A stretch of 64,000 nucleotides of DNA, from contig NZ_NTMG01000060.1 in NCBI RefSeq assembly GCF_002487355.1, forward strand, positions 1 through 64,000, in the 5' to 3' direction. The position numbers and the translations under genes are program-made. The notes beneath the pieces were generated by a model. That model did no database searches and was not told the DNA's origin. It worked only from the letters and a program-made list of their open reading frames with translations. The DNA comes from Candidatus Methanoperedens sp. BLZ2 (GTDB lineage: Archaea; Halobacteriota; Methanosarcinia; Methanosarcinales; Methanoperedenaceae). Position 1 is the stretch's first letter, and every line of letters begins with the position of its first letter. Shown here piece after piece: positions 43,033 to 53,200 of this stretch.

Positions 43033-44709
43033 TCACTTCGATTTTTTTAGAAAATTCCCGAGTTTTTTCGTCTTGTACATCTGGAACATTACTACTACTA
43101 TTATCAGGACTAATACAAGTATCGGGGTAACATAATCACTTGATATCAGGAGGGGATAATTCCCTTCAATGACTTTTACCAGTGCAGATTCTCTCTGGCC
43201 GTAATTTACGCGAACATTGATCCGGGGATTCTCTTCAATATTAGTGTCGCTCAAGGTTGTAATAAAAACCGCATCATTTGAAGCGCCAGCTTCAAGGAGC
43301 ATTGCTTTATCCTGGACCATTATTGTTTCTTCACCATATATCAGGAACTTTACCTGAGCCTTCGTATATGCGTCGACTGCGCCTGTATTTGTGATCCCTA
43401 CCTTTAACTTATGAGCTTTTTTATCATAGGAAACCTTTGAAATATTAAGCGATGAACTATCTGATATGTCTATCATCTCAACCATCATTTCCTTATAAAG
43501 GACACGTTCAAACGATCCTGGAACTTCACCGAACATTGTTGTGAATTTTGCAGTCAGGTTCTGGCCGTTCAATTCTGTTTTATAGGCCATAGTCACCATA
43601 CTGTCGCGGTTCACATAGACAGGTTCCCTATCACCAAGAGTGGTTATTCTCACACCTTTTGATAAAATCTCGATAGATGATCTCAAATATACTCCCATAT
43701 ATCCCTTATTTTCGTAGGTCACTTCAAGGTCCTTTGTAGCACGATTATATCTAACTGAATTAATATCAATTGAAAGCTCATATTTCGGAAGAGGGAACAT
43801 ATCAAGCGCTTTGACTTCGGAGGAGCCACCAGCGTTTGTTAAACCCTGGCCGAACTTTAAAAAAATAGTCATATTTGTTATTTGTTTTAACTGGTATGCA
43901 AGACCTGAAAGCTCAGTTCCGATGACAAGGCCTTTTTTTATGCCGCTTTCTTTTATATATTCAACAACCCTGTCAGGAACTCTCTCTCTTCCTATTAAAA
44001 GTACGGGTTGTTTTCCTGACATGATTCCTTCTTCGATAAATTCCCCGTTTGTAAGGGTTAGCTGCGTGATGCTTTTGTATCTTTTCAACAGGTCAATATT
44101 ATTATCGAACCTTGATCCGTTATTGATCAGCTCGGGTTTGAATTCAGCCAGTTTGCTTTTGACCTCTATATCCAAAAAGCCGTAAATTATTATCCTGTTT
44201 ACACCATTGGCTTTCAGGAAGGAGTATAATTCATCAATATTCTTTTTATTGGCAAATAAGACAAAAAATTTTTCCTGGGCAGCATAAGGCGCAATAGAAA
44301 TGGCATTATATCCGGATGAATCGTCTACAACTATAAAATCAGTTGTATTTGCCCTTTTAGCAAGCTCTGTATTAAGTGTTGTTCCTGAAGCAATTATTTC
44401 CTCGACTGTAAAACCAGCGCCTTCAAGGCTGGTCTTATAGCTGAAAGCAAAAGGTGCTTTATCAGATTCCACAAGGAGTATGTTTTTTTTTGTTGTATCC
44501 AGGGTATTAAAGAGTATTGAAGCATGTTCACTGCTTATGAGAAAACTGGATTTTATATTATTAAAGCCTGCATAATGTGCGCCAAGGTAAACATCCTGCC
44601 AATCTGCGGAATTAATAACCACCTGGTCAGGTGTTGCAGAGGCGCTTGGTATCGATATTCCTGCAAACAAAAATAATAATAACAATAACTTGTAGGCTAA
44701 ACTCATCAT
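43033..44709 (-). CDS. membrane-anchored extracellular protein with CARDB-like domains
   Basis: 558 residues. Signal peptide up to SASA (about 26), a Rossmann-like region with VLLIGRERVPDRVVEYI and RIIIYGFLD (residues 60-290, reminiscent of cell-wall-binding repeat 2 folds), then two Ig/CARDB-like beta units (about 315-520), and a C-terminal membrane helix (VTPILVLVLIIVVVMFQ) with a Lys-rich end inside. Envelope protein of unknown role. Convergent with the TSUP gene. Confidence 0.6.
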   Translation of the reverse strand: MMSLAYKLLLLLFLFAGISIPSASATPDQVVINSADWQDVYLGAHYAGFNNIKSSFLISSEHASILFNTLDTTKKNILLVESDKAPFAFSYKTSLEGAGFTVEEIIASGTTLNTELAKRANTTDFIVVDDSSGYNAISIAPYAAQEKFFVLFANKKNIDELYSFLKANGVNRIIIYGFLDIEVKSKLAEFKPELINNGSRFDNNIDLLKRYKSITQLTLTNGEFIEEGIMSGKQPVLLIGRERVPDRVVEYIKESGIKKGLVIGTELSGLAYQLKQITNMTIFLKFGQGLTNAGGSSEVKALDMFPLPKYELSIDINSVRYNRATKDLEVTYENKGYMGVYLRSSIEILSKGVRITTLGDREPVYVNRDSMVTMAYKTELNGQNLTAKFTTMFGEVPGSFERVLYKEMMVEMIDISDSSSLNISKVSYDKKAHKLKVGITNTGAVDAYTKAQVKFLIYGEETIMVQDKAMLLEAGASNDAVFITTLSDTNIEENPRINVRVNYGQRESALVKVIEGNYPLLISSDYVTPILVLVLIIVVVMFQMYKTKKLGNFLKKSK

Positions 44710-44786
44710 TACTATGATAATATAAACTTATATATTAAACCTTCGCATTAAAAAAAAAAGAAGTTGGATCAAGGATCCAACTACGG

Positions 44787-45500
44787 CTATGGAAGTTCCA
44801 TGTAGAAGTAATATACGTTAGGTGAGGTTCCATTTACAGGAACAAGCAATTCATAGTTTGAATACTCGCTTTTGTAGTTTAGCTGAGGTGCTACAACGAC
44901 AGCTGCCCATAATACTTCACCTTTAGTTACTGTAGCGTTAGTATCAACAGATTGAATCACATGGTCCAGAAAACCATTTGTAGTATGTACATGTGAAGCA
45001 TTTATTGATGTATCTACGAAAGTCCTATTTCCATCACCTGTTTTATAGGTATTCTTGATTGTATCTGGCATTACTTCACCACCAAACCAAATTTGGTCGA
45101 GGTTAGTGATATTGGCCTCAAAGAGTGTATCCCAGGCCGTAAAAGTACTATTGTCTATTGCATAAATGGATCTGTTCGTGACATTAACTGTCCAATTATA
45201 CATCTCGGTACCGTTAGAGCCACTCAATGTTATAATACCTGATACGTTACCAAAGTAGCCCTGCCAGTTCTGGGTCTGGTTGGTTTGCTGATACAGGTCA
45301 ATCTGGGTAATATATCCCCCTGCGGATTGACTGGAATTTTGACCAGTCCTGAGTGGTTGAGTTTCGTTTGTTCCGTTTATTATCAAGCTTCTATCCAGAT
45401 CATTATCACCTATGGCAGCGGATGCAGTCCCGGCTATGAAAAATAGCGCCAGAACTAAAATTGCTGCGGATAGCGCTGTATTGAAGTTAACATTCTTCAT
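44787..45500 (-). CDS. secreted protein with YGN-type domain
   Basis: 237 residues. Signal peptide to ASAA. Mature part begins after an Asn/Gln/Ser/Thr-rich stretch with GGYITQIDL...NWQGYFGNVSGIITLSGSNGTEMYNW and ends VYYFYMELP. The WQGYFGNVSG..L pattern and the terminal YFYMEL match the C-terminal domain of the divergent neighbour 45672-47417. Many N-glycosylation sequons. Function unknown. Confidence 0.65.
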   Translation of the reverse strand: MKNVNFNTALSAAILVLALFFIAGTASAAIGDNDLDRSLIINGTNETQPLRTGQNSSQSAGGYITQIDLYQQTNQTQNWQGYFGNVSGIITLSGSNGTEMYNWTVNVTNRSIYAIDNSTFTAWDTLFEANITNLDQIWFGGEVMPDTIKNTYKTGDGNRTFVDTSINASHVHTTNGFLDHVIQSVDTNATVTKGEVLWAAVVVAPQLNYKSEYSNYELLVPVNGTSPNVYYFYMELP

Positions 45501-45671
45501 ATTTTAATTCCTCCGTATTTTTTGCATATAGATTAAATCCTTTATGATCCAACTTCGGGGGGATTTTTTCATCATTATGCTTATCATTAATATATGACTA
45601 CTATATTATATAATGATTTGGGGAAAATAATATATAATATCATGCTCATAATGATGTAATGGTCTTGAATA

Positions 45672-47417
45672 ATGAATAAAAAAGAGGATATGAGAAATGT
45701 CATTATAGGACTGATATTCGTATCGATCACAATCATTATCCTACCCGTGTACGCTGCCACAGGTGTCAATTCCTGTATGTATATAAATGATAGCGGCTCA
45801 TACACCTTAACAACGGATATCCTGGATAACACCAGCCCGTGTATCAGGATACTGGCAGATAATGTTGATTTTGATGGCAGCGGATATACTATCGATGGAA
45901 TTGATGAAGCAGATTCCTATGGTGTGCAGGCAGGTACAAATTATACAAACATAACAGTGAGGAATCTAACAGTAAGCGATTGGTTTTATGGAATATCTTA
46001 CCAGAATACGTCATCCGGAAGGATCACCGGGATAACGGCGGTCTCGAATGTAAATGGTATTTATCTTGATAATTCAAACAATAATACTATTACCGACAAT
46101 ACACAGGAATTGAATAATATCGGAATCAACCTTACTTCATCAAATAACAATACACTGGCCAGAAATATCATGACGTCGAACAGCAATTATGGTATCTACT
46201 TATCTTCTTCCGGCAACAATACCATCTATAATAACCATTTTAACAATACCAATAATTATAATGTTGATGCACCTAACACATGGAACACAACGAAGATAGA
46301 GGGCACAAATATAATTACAGGCATTAATCTGGGAGGAAATTACTGGGCATATCCGAACAGAACGGGATTCTCGCAGACATGTACTGATGTGAATGGCGAT
46401 GATATTTGCGATTCTTCTTATGCACTTGATGCTTCAAACATTGATTACCTTCCCCTGGCAAAAATTCCAGACCTTGTTTTGACTCAGGATAATATATCTT
46501 TCTCGTATGTATTATCTGAAGTTGAAAATGGAGAGGTCAAAGAAAACGTGAATGTAACCATAAATGCTGCTGTTTATAATAGAGGATTGGGAGATGCAAG
46601 TAATATTAATGTAAGTTTCTATGATGGTTCTCCGGAACCGGGCAATAATATTGCAAATGCCACGATCACAGATATAAGCGCAGGCAGTAGCGGGAATGCC
46701 ACAATTTATTGGAATTCCATCATAGGTACCCATAATATTTCAATAAAAGCGGATCCTGAAAATACCCTTATTGAGACTGATGATAGCAACAACAATGCTT
46801 CAAAAATTATTAATGTCTCTGCGTGGCAAAAATACTACGGCAACATTTCCGGGAACATTACCCTGGCCGGTCAAACCGGGAATTCTCTCATCAACTGGAG
46901 TTGGGATACCAATCAGGGAAATGTTTTTGTCTCCAGCATCCCGTCCTTTGATTATAACAATCTTCATGCTCTGGGAAGGAAAAAGAACGGAGGAATTGCA
47001 CAGAACAATTTCCAGAGAGCAGATGAGCTTCTCAACATGACACCCGGAAGCAACAATGCAACAGGTTTTATTAACAATAATATCACGCAACTTTTCAGCC
47101 TGAATGGTACTGCCCCCAGGAACGTCACGAGTTTCACGGTTTATGGGAGGACAATAGATAATGTGGCGATCGTCAACAGTACCAATACCACCAATTATAC
47201 GTCAGTAGAGAATTCCACGTTCATTACAGGAATACTATGGGACACGACTAAAGATAATGGGGATAGCGATTATGGGGACGACGGTGAAGAACTTGTGTTT
47301 ATAACAGGGATCAATGCTGGTACAGGCATTGGAAATTCATCCCATAATTATGAAACTGGCATACCTTCAACGATCAGGAATGAAGGCAATGTTTATTTCT
47401 TTGTGGAGTTAAAGTAG
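45672..47417 (+). CDS. secreted beta-helix (NosD-like)/CARDB/YGN-domain protein
   Basis: 581 residues. Signal peptide to VYAA. Residues 35-210 carry right-handed parallel beta-helix repeats (NNTITDN, NNTLARN, NNTIYNN) as in NosD/periplasmic copper-binding proteins. Residues 265-375 form a CARDB domain (NVTINAAVYNRGLGDASNINVSFYDG). Residues 385-581 are the YGN-type domain (KYYGNISGNITLAGQTGNSLINWSW ... VYFFVELK). An extracellular polysaccharide- or surface-binding role is plausible. TruD follows directly. Confidence 0.72.
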   Translation: MNKKEDMRNVIIGLIFVSITIIILPVYAATGVNSCMYINDSGSYTLTTDILDNTSPCIRILADNVDFDGSGYTIDGIDEADSYGVQAGTNYTNITVRNLTVSDWFYGISYQNTSSGRITGITAVSNVNGIYLDNSNNNTITDNTQELNNIGINLTSSNNNTLARNIMTSNSNYGIYLSSSGNNTIYNNHFNNTNNYNVDAPNTWNTTKIEGTNIITGINLGGNYWAYPNRTGFSQTCTDVNGDDICDSSYALDASNIDYLPLAKIPDLVLTQDNISFSYVLSEVENGEVKENVNVTINAAVYNRGLGDASNINVSFYDGSPEPGNNIANATITDISAGSSGNATIYWNSIIGTHNISIKADPENTLIETDDSNNNASKIINVSAWQKYYGNISGNITLAGQTGNSLINWSWDTNQGNVFVSSIPSFDYNNLHALGRKKNGGIAQNNFQRADELLNMTPGSNNATGFINNNITQLFSLNGTAPRNVTSFTVYGRTIDNVAIVNSTNTTNYTSVENSTFITGILWDTTKDNGDSDYGDDGEELVFITGINAGTGIGNSSHNYETGIPSTIRNEGNVYFFVELK

Positions 47418-47442
47418 TAATCAATTTAACGAGGCAATTACC

Positions 47443-48726
47443 ATTACTACAGATATTACTATAGGCATCGGCCTTCATTATTCCAAAACTCCGGGCATCG
47501 GCGGCGTCATAAGGCAGGAAATAGAAGATTTCTGCGTCGAGGAACTGACGAACAGGATTGAGACAACGAATGGACAATACCTTATAGCTGAACTCACAAA
47601 GACGAACTGGGATATCCATCATCTTGTGCGCGATCTTGCGCGCATATTGAGAATAAGCCAGACACGATTCGGATGGGCAGGCACAAAGGACAAGCGCGCG
47701 ATCACGAAGCAGAAAATAAGTGTATGGGATATCTCAGAAGATGACCTTGCACGTGTGCATTTGAAGGATATAGAATTCAAACCGATCGGGCGCTCAAATA
47801 AAAAAGTGAGCCTTGGAGACCTCTGGGGCAATCGTTTCAATATCACTATACGAAATATCGATCTTCCAGAGCAAGAGACCCTGGAGCGCGTAACGTCTAT
47901 AACCCATGAACTTGAAAAGGGAGTTCCCAACTTTTTCGGGGTGCAAAGATTCGGGGAGAACAGGCCTGTGACACATGTCGTGGGTGAAGCGATCCTCAGG
48001 GGGGATATCAAAGAAGCGTCCCTGACCTATATCTCAAAAGCATATCCTGAAGAGAATGAGGCAATTAGAAAGGCGCGCCAGTTCGTGTATGAAACAGGAG
48101 ATTTCAAGGAAGGAGTGAAAATATATCCTCTTCATTTGCAGTTCGAAAGGGCTATGATGAGCCACCTGATAGCACATCCTGATGATTATGCCGGGGCTTT
48201 TCGGGCTTTATCGCCAAAATTAATGTCAATGTTCCTGCATGCCTACCAGTCATATATTTTCAACATTATATTGAGCCGCCGCATCGGATCCGGCATGTCG
48301 ATCAACGAGGCTTATGAGGGGGATATCGTATGCTTCAAGAACGAAATGGGATTACCCGATACTTCAAGGCTCCAGAAGGTAACTGCGGATAATCTTGACG
48401 GGATAAATAATCTTATCAACAGGGGCAGGGCTTTTGTCACGGCGCCTCTTGTGGGGTATGAAACACAGTTCGCAGAAGGACAGGCAGGGGAAATTGAGAG
48501 GGCTATCGTTGCGGAATTAAATATTGACGTTGAGGGTTTCAAAGTCCCGGCCATGCCTGAATTGGCATCAAAGGGGCTGCGAAGGGAGATAATAGTGCCT
48601 TTTAAACCAGAATTCAATGTTGGTGAGGATGAGAAAAATGAAGGGAAGGCGAAAGTCGTACTTGAGTTCTCTTTACAGAAAGGAAGTTATGCGACGACTG
48701 TTTTGAGGGAGTATATGAAGAAATAA
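47443..48726 (+). CDS. truD: tRNA pseudouridine(13) synthase TruD, probable ATT start
   Basis: About 427 residues if started at ATT 47443. TruD makes pseudouridine at position 13 of tRNA-Glu and some others. Motifs: GIGGVIRQEIEDFCVEEL, WDIHHLVRDLA, catalytic Asp in GTKDKRA, and NFFGVQRFGENRPVTH. The frame has no ATG, GTG or TTG between its upstream stop (47410) and GTG 47626, yet residues upstream of 47626 match the conserved TruD N-terminus. GAGG at 47431-47434 lies eight bases before ATT 47443. Starting at 47626 would drop about 60 conserved residues, so ATT is preferred; a lost base is the alternative. Confidence 0.85.
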   Translation: MTTDITIGIGLHYSKTPGIGGVIRQEIEDFCVEELTNRIETTNGQYLIAELTKTNWDIHHLVRDLARILRISQTRFGWAGTKDKRAITKQKISVWDISEDDLARVHLKDIEFKPIGRSNKKVSLGDLWGNRFNITIRNIDLPEQETLERVTSITHELEKGVPNFFGVQRFGENRPVTHVVGEAILRGDIKEASLTYISKAYPEENEAIRKARQFVYETGDFKEGVKIYPLHLQFERAMMSHLIAHPDDYAGAFRALSPKLMSMFLHAYQSYIFNIILSRRIGSGMSINEAYEGDIVCFKNEMGLPDTSRLQKVTADNLDGINNLINRGRAFVTAPLVGYETQFAEGQAGEIERAIVAELNIDVEGFKVPAMPELASKGLRREIIVPFKPEFNVGEDEKNEGKAKVVLEFSLQKGSYATTVLREYMKK

Positions 48727-48838
48727 TCTCCCGCTTTGTTATTTTATCCGGACATTATTTCATTATAATCATAATAACAATAATTGCGAAAAGTATTATA
48801 TAGTTTAAAATTCTTTCTCCAGTCATACACGAGGAAAC

Positions 48839-50263
48839 ATGACTGCAAAAACAAGAATGTTGTTACTCAGCTTATATACAATACTACTTTTAACCTTGCC
48901 GTCCAGCGCTGCAATTTTACCAAGCGATGATTATTCGTACACCCTCATGGCAACTGGAATAAATTACACGGCTTATTTTAGCAACATGAACACAAACGGT
49001 TTCAAATTCGTTATCAATGACCATAGTTTCATATTCCTTCCCGGAAGCATAGCCTATACGGATGATTCGGGTGAGACTACCCGAAAACTTGGTTCTGCCC
49101 GGGATTCGCAGATACAGAATACAAGCGATATGATTTATTTTGATAATGCATATGGGCTGGGGGGCCAATTGCAGTATCTTTCAAACCCTCTGTTGATAAA
49201 AGAAGTATATGTTTTGAATGAACTGCCTTCATCTGTAAGTAATAATGATTGGATGACACTTTCATCTGTAGCAGTATATAATAGCGATTTAAAATTAAAA
49301 TATATTGATGAATATGGCGCTGAAATAAACTGGAACGGATTAAAAACAAAAACGAATGAAATAAAATTCTATGATGCTTCAGACAGGTTCCAGTTCGAAC
49401 TCCCGCAGCCTCTTGCTAAAGATGCATTAAACAATATGATTTCGGGGCATTATTTGATCAATGAAATGGATGGAATCCTCTACATTTCGGCAAGATTTTC
49501 TTATGCTTCCCTTGCGAATATGACCCTGCCGATATACCTTGATATAAGTCTGGCTGAAGGTAAGGTTGCTTTTGGAAAATCAGAATACCTGATAGGTGAA
49601 ACTATGGACATCTGGGACAGGGGATTTACCACGACGGATGAGAGGACGCTGCTATACAACCCGTCAAACCAGGTAGTTGCGATATTTGACTGGCCGAATT
49701 ACGTTGACGGCTGGACTTCAAAATACACTTACACTGGCGATGCTAAAGGTAGCTGGAAGGCTGAACTACAGACAAAATCGTTCCTGTGGGGAGACTGGAC
49801 AGTACAGGATACTGCATATACAACTGTAAAGACTGCGGCAACTCCCACGCCTACACAAACTCCAGCACCGACCCCAACGCCATCTCCAACCCCGGTAACA
49901 ACCATAACTCCAACACAGACCCCATCCCCTACTAAAGGTGTGCTTACCGGCTATGTCACAAGCACCACAGGAGAATCACTCAGCTACATAATCATAACAG
50001 TGGATACGGGAGAATCTACAACATCCTATGGCGACAACCAGTATGTACTGTCTGCTTCAACTGGCTGGCATGATGTAACAGCATCCCTTGCAGGCTACCT
50101 TCCAGAAACAAATTATGTTTATATAATGGATAAAAGAAGCGGTTTTACACATCTTGATTTCACGCTTCAACCTGTAGCGACTCCCACGCCCACGCCTACA
50201 CCTATACTTCTTCCTGACCTTTCCATCACTCCGATTGATATCATTTTCGAAAAGGTGATCTGA
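48839..50263 (+). CDS. secreted protein with PEGA/carboxypeptidase-like domain, truncated C-terminus
   Basis: 474 residues. Signal peptide to SSAA. The N-terminal 300 residues form an unassigned domain found in methanogen surface proteins. Then come a Thr-Pro linker (TPTPTQTPAPTPTPSPTP), a carboxypeptidase regulatory-like unit (LTGYVTSTTGESLSYIIITVDTGESTTSYGDNQYVLSASTGWHDVTAS), a second Thr-Pro linker and PDLSITPIDIIFEKVI. That last piece is the first strand of a CARDB domain, so the rest has been lost. The giant gene begins 2 nt later. Confidence 0.65.
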   Translation: MTAKTRMLLLSLYTILLLTLPSSAAILPSDDYSYTLMATGINYTAYFSNMNTNGFKFVINDHSFIFLPGSIAYTDDSGETTRKLGSARDSQIQNTSDMIYFDNAYGLGGQLQYLSNPLLIKEVYVLNELPSSVSNNDWMTLSSVAVYNSDLKLKYIDEYGAEINWNGLKTKTNEIKFYDASDRFQFELPQPLAKDALNNMISGHYLINEMDGILYISARFSYASLANMTLPIYLDISLAEGKVAFGKSEYLIGETMDIWDRGFTTTDERTLLYNPSNQVVAIFDWPNYVDGWTSKYTYTGDAKGSWKAELQTKSFLWGDWTVQDTAYTTVKTAATPTPTQTPAPTPTPSPTPVTTITPTQTPSPTKGVLTGYVTSTTGESLSYIIITVDTGESTTSYGDNQYVLSASTGWHDVTASLAGYLPETNYVYIMDKRSGFTHLDFTLQPVATPTPTPTPILLPDLSITPIDIIFEKVI

Positions 50264-50265
50264 CC

Positions 50266-53200
50266 ATGGGCAATATACGTATTTTCGGCAAATTGCTATC
50301 TATCCTGCTGGCTATAATCCTCATTACTGCCCCTATCAGCAGTGCCCTGTCTGCAGGATATACAAGGAATAATGAGACATCTGCTAATGATCATAACGAA
50401 AGCATTGGAAATACCAAAGTAACGCCGGGCAGTGAATCAAAAGATAGCTCAAAAACAAATAATAGCGATACAAGGAATAATAATGCACCCGAAGATGATT
50501 CTAAAGATACTGACGAAAAGCCCCATAATAAGCTCAAAAACCGCCTGGAATCATTACAGCCTGATTTTACTTCTCCTTTGACCCTGAAACAGCAGGCATA
50601 CGGGAATCTCTCATCATTAAACCCTGTTGAAAATAAGAACAACAAGGACATAACCAAAAAACTGGATAAGGCTAAACTTTACATAACAAAAAGTGTTGCA
50701 AGCGGATTATGGTATGATAAAAACCATCTGAAACCTGTCCAGGAATCCGACGATAACGACGATGACGATAATAACGACGATGACAGCGCAGATAAAGATG
50801 AAAACGATAAGGGGCCTGGAATTGATATTAAGACGCCTGTATTCAAGTCTGAAAAAACTTCAGCCCAGAACATCCTGGAAATTATCTCAAAGAGCAAAGA
50901 CCAGTTACCTGATGATGATATTCTCATAGAAACCCTCATAAACCTCGTACAGGCTGACAGGAACATTGCACAGACGGCTATCACGGATGCGTTACAGGCT
51001 ACTTCGCGTAACGGCGATAATCCAAAACATAAAGAACATAAAAATATTGAGAAAGCCCAAAAAGACTTCGATAAGGCAATTGAAAAGATACAGAAAGGCG
51101 AGCCCATTGATGCCATCGAGCATTTCGAAGATGCCTGGGAACATGCGACTTCCGAGGTCACCAGGCTGGATGCTGCAATTAAACCTGTAATTGTATTCGA
51201 TTCGATACGCGGCATGTACATCAACCGCACAACCATCAATCTCACAGGACATGTGGAGGATGCGGCAGTATATACGCTATCCAGCATTACCCTGGAAGTG
51301 AACGGCATCCCATCCACGCTCAACCTGACAGATGGGATTTTCGAAACTGCACTCAACCTTAATGAAGGCAAAAACCATATCAATGCGACCGTAATCGATA
51401 ATTTCGGGAATACCGGTACAAACAACATCACACTTATTGTGGATACGATCCTTCCCGTAATCTCATACAGCGGTGCGGATGACGGCAGGTATTACAATAC
51501 GTCAGTTTCCGTAACGGCAAACATGACGGACGAGAACCCGGATACCCTTATTATCCTTGTAAATGGCAATCCATACACCCAGAACGCGCCAATTATAATC
51601 GAGGGTACATACCGAATCAATATAACAGCCCGCGACCTTGCAGGCAACACAGCGGACAGCTCATTTACATTCCATATCGACATGACGCCGCCGGCTATTC
51701 GAATAATCAAGCCGGTTGGTTCGTTCATATCCGGGACCGCTGCGGTCAACTTCACAGTTACAGACATATCCCCTGTGAATACTGAAGTGACGGCTGACGG
51801 CTCTGTTCCGCTCACCGGGATATTTGATTCAACCGCCTATCCGGACGGCGTTCATTTCATTATGGTGGACGCAGTGGATGCGGCTGGAAATGCCGCAACG
51901 GAAACCGTATCATTCATCGTGGACAATACGAAGCCCGAAGTATCTATCCTTGAACCAGGGAACAATGAAGCAATAAGAGGTTTCAGGGAAATAATCGCAA
52001 GCGCCTATGACCTGTACCTGAAGAGCGTTACGCTGTTTATCAATAACAGGCCGGTCTCAGATACCGTTAACCATACATTTGACACCTTGAATTATTCAGA
52101 CGGCAATTATACAATATCGGCACAGGGCATTGATCTTGCCAATAATACAGGCTACGGGAACATTTCAGTAATTGTGGATAACACCCCGCCTGCTGTAAAT
52201 ATCACGTCACCGTCAAACGGCTCTTTCGTGAAACAGCAAATTGAGGTGAACGCAAATATAACAGAGACGAACCCGGATATAACAGATGTCAGGATTGACA
52301 GCGTTAATGTCTCAGGAACATTACCTTACCTGCTGAACACCCTCTCCTACCCGGATGGACAGCATGCAATCGGGGTTTATCTACGGGACAGGGCAGGAAA
52401 TGAAGCTTCAGGGATCGTGGATATTACCATAGATAACACCCGGCCAGAGGTTAATATCACTTCTCCTGTGAACGCAAGCCTGGTCCGCGGTGTGATCAAC
52501 ATAGCTGCGGATATTTATGACATTAATCCTGAAAATACCACCCTGGCCATTAACGGAATATTTGTCACAAATAATTCCACATATGCCTGGAATACCACGG
52601 GCTATACCGACGGTTGGCACACGATAACTGCAATGGCTGTGGATATGGCAGGAAATACGGCACAGAAGGAGGTGTGGGTGCAGGTGGACAACACGCCGCC
52701 AGCGCTCTCAGTCTCTGAATTGAACGTCTATCCAACCATAAATAATTTAGAATATCAGCTTTTAATTACCACAGAAGCAGATACAAATGCTACTGTCAAC
52801 AATGCACCTGTAGCTCTTGATAACGGCTCTGCGACATACAAAACAAACGTAATACTTGGCATAAATGACTTTATCGTAACAGCAATAGACCGTGCAGGCA
52901 ACTCTGCATCATGGAATAAGACAATCCTTATAGATGAGGACAAACTGCCAGATTGGTACGAAATCAACGTTACCGGAACAGACCCACTTAATGCAGATTC
53001 CGACTCAACAAAAACAACATCAAACGAAGCCGCAAATATGATTCCTGATGACCAGGAGGATTTCAATAAAGACGGACTTACTAACTTACAGGAGTTCAGG
53101 CTCGGAACTAATCCATTTGCAGGCGATAGCGATAGTGATGGGCTGACCGACTGGTTTGAGGTATTTAAAACAGGAACCTACCCGACCTCTACAGATACTG

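Noticed and set aside
50679-51431. 250-codon minus-strand frame inside the giant gene
   Set aside because: It mirrors the Asp/Glu/Lys-rich and Ig-like coding region; a Ser/Phe-rich product with no start signals.
51190-52900. Repeated blocks in the giant gene as a DNA repeat array
   Set aside because: The periodicity is at protein level (Ig-like domains with DxAGN and VDNTxP motifs); the DNA copies are diverged.
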